Shown: one piece after another, positions 1 to 12,200 of the stretch | Layout of the letters: every line of letters starts with the position of its first letter | Numbering within the stretch: the stretch's first letter is position 1 | DNA from: Tridacna crocea | Lineage: Eukaryota; Mollusca; Bivalvia; Cardiida; Cardiidae | Direction: 5' to 3' | Assembly (NCBI GenBank): GCA_943736015.1 | Contig: OX031058.1 | Location: 5,347,001-5,411,000, forward strand | DNA: 64,000 nucleotides | Position numbers and translations under genes: made by a program | The notes under the pieces: model-generated | The model's database searches: none | Told to the model about the DNA's origin: nothing | What the model saw: only the letters and a program-made list of their open reading frames with translations

Positions 1-212
1 AAACCTTTTTTTTTTCCAAATTTTCAAAGTCCAGAGAGTGAAGGCTTTGAGAAACATTGTGGGAGAAAGAGAGAATGCAGGTAACCAGCATTTTCTCCTT
101 TTCCCTCTATGTGATCTACATGTTTGAAGAGAAATTTCATCATCTTAGTAACATGTAATTTGTCATTTTCAAATCCTGTTTTAAGTGATGTTGCCTGGCA
201 AAAGTTTTAACT
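1..212. repeat. M1 MITE, degenerate copy
   Basis: Left hairpin arm (aaacattgtgggagaaag) and right arm (aaccagcattttctcc) are visible at about 51-110. Starts at or before the window edge; lies in the COG2 intron upstream of the first visible exon. Confidence 0.6.
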
Positions 213-237
213 TTTTATTTCTTTTTTCCCCTAACAG

Positions 238-3200
238 AGGATAGCAAACATCACGACAACTCTACAGTACAGCCTGGAGGGGTCATTTTTAGAGGGCCTG
301 GACACTGGACATGTGGACATGCTGAGGCAGTGTTTACGGACATATGCATTGATAGACAAAATCAAGGATGCAGAGAACCTGTACAGACAACATATTGTAA
401 AACCATACATGGAAGAGGTGGGTATCAGTTTTATGTCCTGTTTAGGTTTGAAACCTTTTCATTTTACATTGATTGTGAATCTAGATGTCAAACTTTTATT
501 CACCCATTATTCATCCTTTATTTGATCAGCCCTATGAAAAAAAAACTTTTGAAAACATAGTGGGAAAAGGAGAAAATGCTGGTTACTAGCATTTTCTCCT
601 TTTTGCACAATGTTTTCTATCCTGTCAGAATCAAATACGTTTTTTGAGTCACATTTGTTATCTGCAAAAGCTTTTAGTACTGACAGGTTAAAAAAAAGTG
701 TTGTCTGGTAAAGGGTTAACCCTTTGTTTGTAGTGAAAACCATTCACAATCACATTTTTCAGTCATCAATAAATTTTTTGCCAAGCATGACTTAACCCTT
801 AAGCATTTTTATGCTATCTCTAATTGGCCCTAAATAACAGCAAGAATGAAGCAGTTTCTTATGTGTATATGATATCTTTTGATAGTGTAGAAAACATTGT
901 GGCAAAAGGTGAAATTGCTCGTCACGAGCAATTTCACCTTTTGTCACAATGTTTTCCGAAGGCTCATACATGTATATGCAATGTGTAGAAATGAGTATCT
1001 ATAGAGTAAAGGGTTAAAAGTCTGAACCACTGGGTTATTGACTCAGCCATTTACCATGTAGTAATGTAAATAAAAATGCAAAAAAAATGCCCATTTAGCA
1101 GATTTTTTAATTACATTTTATGTGAAATTTCTTCATGAATACAGCTTGTATAAGTATCATATCAATACCAACACAGTTTACATGTGGTCGCATGGGCCTG
1201 TAAGACATTTCAGTAAAGAATGAATTTTTACACTTCACTGATGCAGAGAAATCCTTTTTGATAGGCACCTAAACTTTTCACCTAGGTAAAGTTAGTGTTC
1301 ATGTTTTGAGAGAGCACTCTTACAAACAGGAAAGTACGCAACAACTACATAGCTGAAACACAAAGCACTTCCAGCGAGATTTGAAGCCATGTGGACAAGA
1401 TCTTTGTTGTTTTTTTTTTGAGGTTTCAAAGACTAACATGGAGGAGTGGTCTTCCGTAACACAGACAAGAAATTAAACGAGGCATAAAAAGTAAAATTTA
1501 TCTTTCCTGCAGTGGAAAACATTTTGGGAAAAGGAGAAAAATGCAGCATTTTCTTCTTTTCCCTTAATTTTTTCAAAAGCCTAGTTTCTCGGGGTCTTTC
1601 AAACCCGGGAAGGTGTGGTATAAGTGTAAAGAAAGGGATGCTCAAGTTTTCATGAAAGCAGACTTACAGTTATATAGTTATTTGCCTTACTGTTATTACA
1701 GATAATTTCAGAACAGTTTATCAAAACCAACCATAATGGACTAAAGGGAATGTTTGACAAAATTATACAGTTTATACCTCAACATTGTAAGCTACTGACA
1801 GATGTCACCTCTGGTATAACACATGGGTAGGTAGTTGTCTCCAATTCAAATCAAGGAATTTATGTTTCATAGGTAAAAACATCGTTGAGAAAGGATAAAA
1901 TTGTTGTTTACCTTTTTTGTCAGAGTAAACCCCCTGGGTCAATAAAAATAAGATGATTTGCAAAAGAAGTTAAAATGCAAATCTTTGACTCTTTCAAACC
2001 TAACATAATTTTTTACAATCAATATTAAGGGAATAAATATTGCTTCTCAAGTATGCAAGGGCACCTTATTATATACATCCTTGGAAACTCTGCTGGTAAC
2101 CAGCAATCTCTGTTTTTCCCACTATGTTTTCTACCCTTGCCAACAGAGTTAACAGTCTGCAAATTTCATTTTGAATACAAATTTTGTTCTTGCCCAAAAG
2201 ATTGACCATTTGCAATTTAGATGACCTGAAAAAACTTCAATTGAGAATCAGGGCAAAAATGTTTGTGCTCTTTAATTCATCGTCTTTTCTACATGGAACT
2301 GTATACACATTAATTCAATCCATTTTTTTTAATCCAGTGTTGAGGTTGTGAGAGGCTATGACTTTATAGTAAATTCTGTTTGGCCAGAGGTTGTGAGTAA
2401 CATAGAAGCAAAAACCAGTTCAATTTTCAACCCAGGAAATCCAAACATATTTCATGCAGTAAGTAATTTAAATAACAACACATTTAAGCAGAAGTAGACA
2501 ACACTCTTTTTTGTTGTTGTTGTTGTTGTTGTTTTTACTATATGTTGAGTAATTTATTTTTGCTAGTGTTTTACAATGTATCTTCTATAAAAACTTCTAA
2601 ATATTTTTGGACCCTTATCCCATCACCAAACGAGAATATTTTAGACTGGTCCAAATTGAAAGCATTTGCAGACGACAAAATAAAAGTGACTGGAAATTTG
2701 AAATTTGCTTTGTGAAGGGTAGAAAACATTGTGGGAAAAGGAGAAAATGCTGGTAACCTGCATTTTCTCCTTTTCCCACAATGTTTTCTAAAGGCGTCTT
2801 TCTCAGGGGTGTCAAAAGTAGGGATTGTGTGGTAATGGGTTATGCAATATCACTCTCAGACAATTTTCTTTTTGGTCTAGAAGCAGACAACTTTCAAAAA
2901 ATACTGTGCCAGAAGGAGAAATTGCTTTTAGTCTCATTTATTCACATCCTTTTCATATCAGGTCATTTATAATGTCTACAGGCTGAATGCATGTTGACTA
3001 TCAGTCTTACTTCAGTATTTTTAGCTCACCTGAGCACAACGTGCTCAAGGGGAGCTTTTAGGATCACCCGGTGTCCGTCGTCCGTCGTCCGTCGTCAACA
3101 ATTCTTTAAACATCAACTCCTCCTAAACCGCTGGGCGGATTTGGACCAAACTTGGCAGGAATGTTCCTTGGGAGGTCCTCTTTAAAAATTGTTCACAGAA

Positions 3201-6200
3201 TTTGATTCCATCAAAAACTCTGGTTGCCATGGCAACGAAATGGAATTTTTTAGCAAATTCTTTAAAAATCTTCTCCTCTGAAACCGCTGGTCGGATTTTG
3301 AAATAATTTCACAGATATGTTCCTTGGGTGACCCTTTTCAAAAATTGTTCGTGAAATTTTGATTCGTCAAAAAATGTGGCTCTGGTGAATTGGGGCTTCT
3401 TGCACTATACAGAAATGAAGGAATTCTTTAAAAATCTTCTCCTCTGAAACCGCTGGTCGGATTTTGAAATAATTTCAGAGGTATGTTCCTTGGGTGACCC
3501 TTTTCAAAAATTGTTCGTGAAATTTTGATCTGTCAAAAAATGTGGCTCTGGTGAATGGGGGCTTCTTGCACTATACAAAAATGAAGGAATTCTTAAAAAT
3601 TTTTCTTCTCTGAAACCGCTGGTCAGATTTTGAAATAATTTCACAGAGTTGTTCCTTGGGTGACCTTTTTAAAAAATTGTTCGCGAAATTTTGATTGGTC
3701 AAGAAACATGGCTCTGGTGAATGGGGGCTTCTTGCACTATACAGAAATGAAGAAATTCTTAAAAATTCTTCTTCTCTGAAACAGCTGGTTAGATTTTGAA
3801 ATAATTTCACAGACTTGTTCCTTGGGTTACCTTTTTCAAAAATTGTTTGTGAAATTTTGATTGGTCAAGAAACATGGCTCTGGTGAATGGGGGCTACTTG
3901 CACTATATAGAAATGAAGAAATTCTTGAAAATTCTTCTTCTCTGAAATGGCTGGACAGATTTTGAAATAATTTCACAGAGATGTTCCTTGGGTGACCCTT
4001 TTCTAAAATTGTTCGCAAAATTTTGATTGGCCAAGAAACATGGCTCTGGTGAATGGGGGCTACTTGCACTTTATGGAAATGAAGAAATTCTTGAAAATTC
4101 TTCTTCTCTGAAACCCGTGGTCAGATTTTAAAATAATCTGACAGAGATGTTCCTTGGGTGACCCTTTCCAAAAGCTGTACATATAATTTTGATCCATCAA
4201 GAAACATGGCTCTTGTGAATGGGGGCTACTTGCACCATATGGACATGATGAAATTCTTTAAAATTCTCTTTCTCTGAAACCCCTGGTCAGATTTTGAAAT
4301 TATTTCAGAGAGATGTTCCTTGGGTGACCCTTTTCAAAACTTGTTCGTAAATTTTGATCCATCAAGAAACATGGCTCTCGGAGATGGGGGCTACTTGCTC
4401 TTATACAGAAATGAAGAATTCTTAAAAATTCTTCTTTTTGAAAGTGATGGTCAGATTTCGAAATGACTTTTACAGGTGACCTTTTGAAAATTGCTAGGCA
4501 AAATTATAAATTTGGTTCCAATGTTTCAATACCTCAAAAAAAAAAAAAAAAAAATAGACTATGGTCATCTCAAAAATTCAGGTGAGCGATCCAGGGCCAT
4601 CTTGGCCCTCTTGTTAACTCTTACCCTGCTAATTAGACGAAATAAAACTTTCTAACAGACAATAAAAAACCCAAATTTTGCTCTTTCAGACTGATTTTTT
4701 TTTTTGAGGGGAAAAGATATTTCTTTTTCAGAAAGTGTAGATCCAAGACTAGACTGCACTTTACATGCTGCCAGATCTTGATCTTCACTGTCTGCCAAAG
4801 GTTCTTGTATTGTCCTTTAGGAACCTAAGGGTTGAAGTCCATTGCAGCAAGTTTACAGAAAGTATAGACCCCAATTTTGCTATTCAAATGGTACTGTGTA
4901 TTTTTGGGGAAAATAGTTTGCCTGTATGGCAGTTTTGATCCAAGATCAGACTGTGGGCTAATAGTCAGTGAGTCTTGCTTAGCAGCCTAAAGGTGAAAGT
5001 GATTCTATGCAAGGTTATTTCATTGAATAATGAGTTGAATTCTTTGCTTTGTGTTTGGGGATAATTTTTATCTTACACTAAAAGTTGTTTTTTCAAAGCC
5101 ACATGATCTCATCTGGTTATTACCCATCGAAATCTAGGAAAGCCATGAAGTAAACAGTCTTTCTAACTTAATTGAATATTGTTGAAAGGAGCATAATACC
5201 CTGTTCAGAGAAACAACAAACAATCTTTATGAGTTTCGCGGTATGAAAACACGATTTGATGCTCCTGCAAAAGATATCAGCTAGTGTCAGTCTGTGTAGG
5301 CTCACCTTGGTCAAAATCTTTTGTTAGTTTGCCCATTTGATGCATGTCAAAGGACCAGTTTACCTTGTGATTCAGGAAGTTGATTGACAAGATGGATTTT
5401 ATGGATCCATGATTATGTGATGACATGCTTGGTATGATACATCAATGAGATGCAATTAACCCATTACCAGACAATACGTACTTTTGACGACCTTGAGAAA
5501 GAAGCCTTTAGAAAACATTGTGGGAAAAGGAGAAAATGCTGGTTACCAGCATTTTCTCCTTTTCCCACAATGTTTTCCTACTCTTCACAAATTTTTAGTC
5601 ACTCTTATTTTGTTGTTTGCAAATGCTTTCAATTTGGACAAGCCTAAAATATTGACGTTTGGTAATGAGTCAAACCCCCTTCTTATTCATATTACAGAAA
5701 TATCTGATAAGCATGGAGTTTTTGGACAAGTTTGAACAACAGTGTGGATCACAAGCAAGCGTCCTGCGGCTAAGAGAACATCCAAGTTACCATACATTTG
5801 TAAATAAGTGGAGTTTACCTGTGTATTTCCAAATCAGGTATGAATTTCTAATGTTATCAAACCTTTACCACACAATCTTGAGTTTATCATTCCTGAAGAC
5901 GAAAGCTTTTGAAAGCATTGAGGAGAAAGGAGAAAATGCTGGCAATCAGCATTTTCTCCTTTTCCTACAATGTTTTTGACCTATAGAAGGCCAGATATTG
6001 TCATTTGAACTACATATGCATTGTTATCAGCAATTCTTTTGGTGTTGACAGGTCTAAGCTTCTGTTGTTTGGAAAAGAGCTAAAACCGTTGGACTGAATA
6101 CAATTTTAGTTGCTTATGCAGAGAGTGTAGATAAATATCAGACTCTCCAAGGTATGCATCTTGAATTAAATGATTAGCTCGGAATCCAACAGAAAATTTG

Positions 6201-9200
6201 TGAAATTTAAAAATAGCTTTTATAATTGCATTATCACAAACTATATATATTTACTTGACTAACAAAGCCCCTATTATTTCATTGATCTTTAAGAACTGAT
6301 GTTTTATAGTTTGAATCGAAGAAATTAAAATTGTTCAAAGAATTTGTTAGATCTAGATGAAACAGCATTGATGATGGAAGACTGATCTTTGACTAATATG
6401 GTCCAAGATTTAGCAAAAGCAGCTGAGAGTTGGGACCGGCATAGGGTGGTCTTATTATGCATTTAGTCCTTTTCATACAATATTTTCTACCAAAAAAAAT
6501 GACAGCATAATTATGTTGATCTTTTATATGCACAAAATTATTTCCATTATTATTACCTCAGATAAATTTTTATATTTTAGCTATGCTCTGGGAAATGGGG
6601 GCTTAATGGATCTTTCATGATGTATTGCAAGACATCACATGATCATGGATTCCTTAAAAAAACTAGGGTGGATTGGTCTTTAGACATGCAGAAGATTAAT
6701 CAATTGTGAAAATCTTCGACCCAGGTCAGCCTATGCGGACTGTGGAGGCTGACCTGGGTCGATACTTTTTTCCAGATTCAAAAAGCCCACTTTTTAAAAA
6801 GTATTGCTCATTTTATTTTCAAGGTTTCAAGAAATAGCAGGAGGTTTCGAATCATCATTATTTTCAGCATTCAACAGATCAACAGGTAGCTTATTTTTTA
6901 CTTTTACTCTATACTCTACAATCCCCTACTTTAATATGACCCTTGGGAAAAAGACTTCTGAAAACATTGTGGGAAAAGAGGAAAATACTGATGACTTCTT
7001 TTTGCCACAATGATTTCTTTACCTTCAAAGAATTGTTTCATTTTTTTTTGTCACATATTAAATTTTCATTTGCTAATGCTTTCAGTTTGGTCAAGTTAAA
7101 AATTTTGTCATTATCTAACGAGTTAAATTGATAATTTATCATAAATTCCAAGTTTTAGGGAGCTCCCTAATTCAGGGATGTAAGAACAAGCTTGTGTTGA
7201 GTTAAACTGGAAATAAGGCATAGCACCTGAAAAGGATGTAGTATTTCGAAAAGAGTTATATTCTTTCTTTTTCCATATTCAGATACAACCTTATTCCATC
7301 TTCATTCAACACACACTTTATGGTTGAAGTTACAACAGTGCTGGGACAAGGACATTTATATCCAACCACTTTGCCATAGATTTTGGAAACTCTTCATACA
7401 GCTTTTAATGCGATACTCATCTTGGCTTGATGAGGCCTATAAAGAGGAGGTAAAGTCATGTATGAGTTGTAGTGTTTAAACTTTTTCCAAACACTCTCAA
7501 AAAAAAAAAAAAAAAAAAAAAATCAGAAAGAAATCTTTTGAAAACATTGAGGGAAAAGGGAGAAAATGCTGGTAACCAGCATTTTCTCCTTTTTCCCCCA
7601 CAATGTTTTCTACCATTATGATTACAAAGTCCATATTGTAATAACACTTATTTTGACATTGATCTGTAAATACATTGAATTTATATAAGTGTAAAATTAT
7701 ATTGTCTGGTAACAGCTTCTAAATCTACACAACTATGGGATAGCCAAGCTTGGTAGGCCATTTGACAGTGGACAGAACTAGAAATCAAGGGCCGGACTTG
7801 GTGGCTCAGTGGTTAGCATATCTGACTTGTGACCTGGAGGTTGCAGGTTGTATACCCGGTTGCGGCAAAACAGCCAGTGGTCTTGAAAGAATGTTGTCCA
7901 AAATTCTCGGAATGAAAGAAAGTACAGGAAAGCAGGGATAGGTGCACTAGCTGCAAGGATATTGCTGAATTTTGTCGAAAATGGTGCCAAACACCAAACA
8001 AACAGACAGAGCAGGTGTCAACTTTGGGAATTTTCATTGGCCCACACATTGGGCGTGAGTACTGGTGTAGTTCCCAGGAAGCAGAATTAAAAGATATTAG
8101 TGTAAGTTGTTAGAACTTGTTTCTTAATCGATGTAAAATAAATATGTTTAAACTGAAACTCTCAGTGTACTTGGCAGCACTTTAGTTGTTTTAAGGAGAG
8201 GATGTGGAAAAAGCAGAAAGTGCTGGCTACCAGCATTTTGGCCTTTTCTTGCAATGTGTTTAAAAGCTGTCTCTTCAGGGTTATTGAAAGTTCGGACTGT
8301 TTGGTAAAGGGTTAAAAGTTGGTATTGTTTGGTAAAGGATTAAACATGCTCTGTATTTTCAGATGTTACCTTTCTTCTTTCTTAATTTTTTTAAAACAGA
8401 TCGTAGACCGCAATGATACCCAAACAAAGCCCAAACCCAACTCTGACAAACAGATAAATGGCGTTGAAGGTTTACCGCCAGGGACCCAGACTGAAGGAAA
8501 GATATCTCCCATCCCCCAGTCTCCTCCTATAACTATAGGCCAGATTATTTCACTTATAGTAGATGCTGAAAAATTAACCTTGATGGTAAGTAAGGTATCT
8601 GAATGTTTATGGTCTTTGGCACTGTAGGGGTTAAAATAGTGCATATCAAGACCAGGATGCACAGGCTATATAGTAATACCCCCCACAACGAAGTGGAGGA
8701 GGTATAATGGAATTGCCATGGCTGTCTGTCTGTCTATCCACCCATATGTCTGTCCATAGACACAAACTTGTCCAGAGCAATACTCCAACACTTTTTCACG
8801 TATTGAAATTGAATTTACACACAGGGTTTTACGGTATAGATGTTCTGAGCAATGTAAGAATCGGGACAATTCCGAAATTGTCCTTCGCAAAGTAGGAATT
8901 TTCACTTTGTCCGCCGATTCCGGAATTGTACTGTACAATTCTAGAATTGCACAAGGGAGATATATCGTATCGTGGTCAGATATGGTCTGTGCCCAAAGGA
9001 GGAATAGCTGTGGACAAAGTAAGAATTCAAAGGGTACAGCAAAGTGAGAATAGTCTAGATATGTTGCAAAGGTTTCAGATTCTGGTAATCATGATTCTCT
9101 TTTCGTTGTTTCGTACATCTTAAAACTGATGCTTATACTTTACATAGATTTTTTTATAACTCTATTATTGTATGAACTGCTTTTATTCAGTATCCAAAGG

Positions 9201-12200
9201 ACAGGGGTTGTCACGATATACAATAAAATGCATGGTATCTTATTTGTTATATCCTGTCGGCCAAAATTCATTGACTGATTATACGGTGTTTAACGCCCTT
9301 CGTAACATCATTTCAGTTATATCACGGCAGCCAGTGCACCTATCCATGCTTTTCTGGGAATCTTTTACCATTACACCACACAATATTATTTCCAAGTCAC
9401 AAGCTACTTTCCCACATAACCATCGTCGACACAATGATCAGCGGTAAGAAAGGAATGAATCCTGTCGCAATGACTATCACCAGTCCTCGGAAAGTAACTG
9501 GCCGAGCTGGGACCCATCAATTCCCTGTTCTCAAGTCCTGCACGCTACCGACTGAGCTTTCGGGCTCGGCACCAAAATTGAAAAATATGATGCTAGGCAC
9601 ATGGTTTATTATTAACATAGCTGTTCCAGCTTTTGCATATTATTGTGCCTTTCAATGGAATTTCACTTAGAACTTACTTCAAAATATCATGAATATTAAA
9701 CCTGTTAATCAATAGTCTGTCTGTACTAATGGACAAGTATCAATAATACCGGTAAGAAAATGATGAAAAATGAAAAAAAAAAATTTACTATGTTTGCAAT
9801 TCCTACTCGGCGCAGGGAATTACTAGATTCTCATTTTGTCCCGATTCCTACTTTGCGCAGGGACAGTTCCGGAGTTGAACTGTGCCAGGTAAGAATTCTT
9901 ACTTTGTCCAACAAGTGAGAATTCCTACTTTGCGCAGGACAATGCCGGAATTGTCCCAATTTCTACTTTGCACAGAACATTATATGAAGTTGTGGATGTG
10001 CAATTTTCATGACCCTGCTGCAATTTGTAGCAGAGTTCTCTCCCCTTGAACTTTCTTCAACTCTTATTACTTATTTACCAAACCATTCTGCTTTCTGTGA
10101 CAAAGACGTGTTTTTGTGACAAAGAGCTGGTGGGGGGTATAATCATGTTTAGTGATAGCTCCAGTTTTGATACATATTTACCTACCAGTTCCAGATATTT
10201 TACTGATTTTAATTTCCAAGACCTAATACCTCATTAGCTGTTCTAGCCAGTCACAACACTTGGCCCCCACGTCACCCCTTAGTGGCCGTATGTTAGAGAT
10301 TGAAAAACTTACTGTACATGCATGCTGCAATTGCTTTCGACTGTTAAAAAGCCCAGGAGAAAACCTTCTGGTAAAATACATGTACTTGAATATAGAAGTA
10401 CATGTGTATAGGAGTTGCCTTTGTGTTCTCCCATTACCACACAATTCCTACCTTTGACGACCTTAGAAAGAAGCCTTTTAAAAACATCATGGGAAAAGGA
10501 GAAAATGCTGGTAACCAGCATTTTCTCCTTTTCCCACAATGTTTTCTACCCTTCACAAAACAAATTGCAAATTTTCAGTCACTTTTATTTTGTCATCTGC
10601 AAATACTTTCAATTTGGACAGGCCAAAAATTTTGTTGTTTGATAAAGAGTTAATATTAAAAACCTATTTTTTTTTTCCAGGTTCCTAGCCTTCTTGAAGG
10701 TACAGTTCTACCTAGATTTTTAGGATTGAATGAAGAAATGACTAAGTCATTTAAAGGTATGATTCACATTTTTGTTCATCTTCGAAAAGTTTTTTTTTTC
10801 CTCCTTCAGATTCTGTTAATTTTGTCAGGAAAAAGGAGAAGAAGAAGCACTTCTTTTGAGAGGACCTCCTTTATCTTTTTATGTTAAAAAAAAAAATGCG
10901 TAAAGGCTTGGTCACACCACCCAATGGTTATTTGACAGAGGGAAAACTGAGAAAAAAAACATGCAGAATTCCAGTGACGGAATTCATATCCTTTGCCGCT
11001 TGAGGCTCACGCCATCGGTGTTTGGAGCGTGGAAGCCATACAATGACAGCATGAGTATAATTATGTTCACGACATTACATGTACTTTCATGTGCTGAGAA
11101 ATTATGCAACTGTTGACCTGTTTGTGTGTACCACTAATGGGCTTTAGTTATGAACATCTATCCTTACAATCAAAACACTTGGCGGGACTTTTTTTTTTTC
11201 ACCTTTAGTTACAGACCTAGTTTATTTCTTTTTACAGATTGTGTAGATGAATGCTGCAGTGCAATACTTAGTAAACTTCCACAATATAGAACATACATAG
11301 TAACAGATGTCACAAACCAGTGTTTGGTACATCTAAAACAAGTCAATGACATTCCAAGATTGTACAGAAGGACCAATCGTGATGTAAGTTCTGTGCAGAG
11401 GAATCTTAATTTTTCTTTTCAGCATGCTTTAGTTCAGATGTCTTTTGATTTTATACCCACAGATTTTCCAGCCAAAACAAATGTAACACTCATGGATAGA
11501 TTCATACATGGTGGGAAAGAAAATCTCTTTTTTTTTAACAAGTCTGAAATTGTGCAGTAAAGAATTAAAAGCTGTATCAGCACCAATACTTCACTGAATA
11601 GTGGACAAAGGTAGAGTGAAGACATCACTGCAGATTTATTGTCTGATTTTAATTTACTCAATTAGTAAAAAACAGTTTGATCTTGATGCTCATTGTCTTT
11701 AAAAAAAACTTAGTTGTGCTTTTCACACTAAGTGCTAACTTTTTACCAACTGATAAAATTTTGGACTGGATCAGATTGAAAGTTGTAAATGACAAAATAA
11801 GTGTAGTTCCGATGATGATTTCTGTCTTAGATAGGGTAGAAAATATTATAGGAAAAAGATAAAATGCTGGTTATCAGCATTTTCTCCTTGTCCCATATTG
11901 TTTTCTGAAGCCTTTTTGTAGTTCATTAAACCTTGGTATTGTTTTACAAATGGTTAACCAAAATTTCAGAATGGATCAAATTGAGAGTATTCACAGATGA
12001 CAAAAGCAATATAGGTTAAATATTGACCTCTGCCTTTTAGATGATTGACATTATTTTGGGAAAAGGAGAAAATGCTGGTTAACAGCTAGTTATCAGCATT
12101 TTCTCTTTTTCCCTTAATAGTTTCAAAAGCCTTCCTGTTTAAGGTCATCAAAACTTGGTATTGTTCGGCCAAGGATTAACCCTCTACACATACTTTAGGT

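Larger units (their letters stand above)
8672..10165 (+). mobile_element. P3: element with ggtataat ends, split by foldback FB1
   Basis: Starts ataccccccacaacgaagtg with gaggaggtataatggaattgcc and (ctgt)n, ends gtggggggtataatcatg...gtgatagctcc. A second copy, uninterrupted, is at 16868-17215 and a fragment at 15798-15936. No coding capacity; non-autonomous. Confidence 0.65.

Noticed and set aside
5484..5735. Recurring small open frames with peptides like NIVGKGENAGNQHFLLFPQCF or KRRKCWLPAFSPF
   Set aside because: They are translations of the M1 hairpin arms; the same peptides appear wherever an M1 copy occurs, in all frames and on both strands, so they are not a gene family.
7801..7875. Possible tRNA gene
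   Set aside because: A and B box-like sequences are present but the cloverleaf is degenerate and followed by a SINE body; it is a SINE head. The same applies to 52380-52440 and 50030-50075.
9434..9670. 78-codon plus-strand frame
   Set aside because: Lies across a minus-strand SINE-2 inside FB1; no protein similarity seen.
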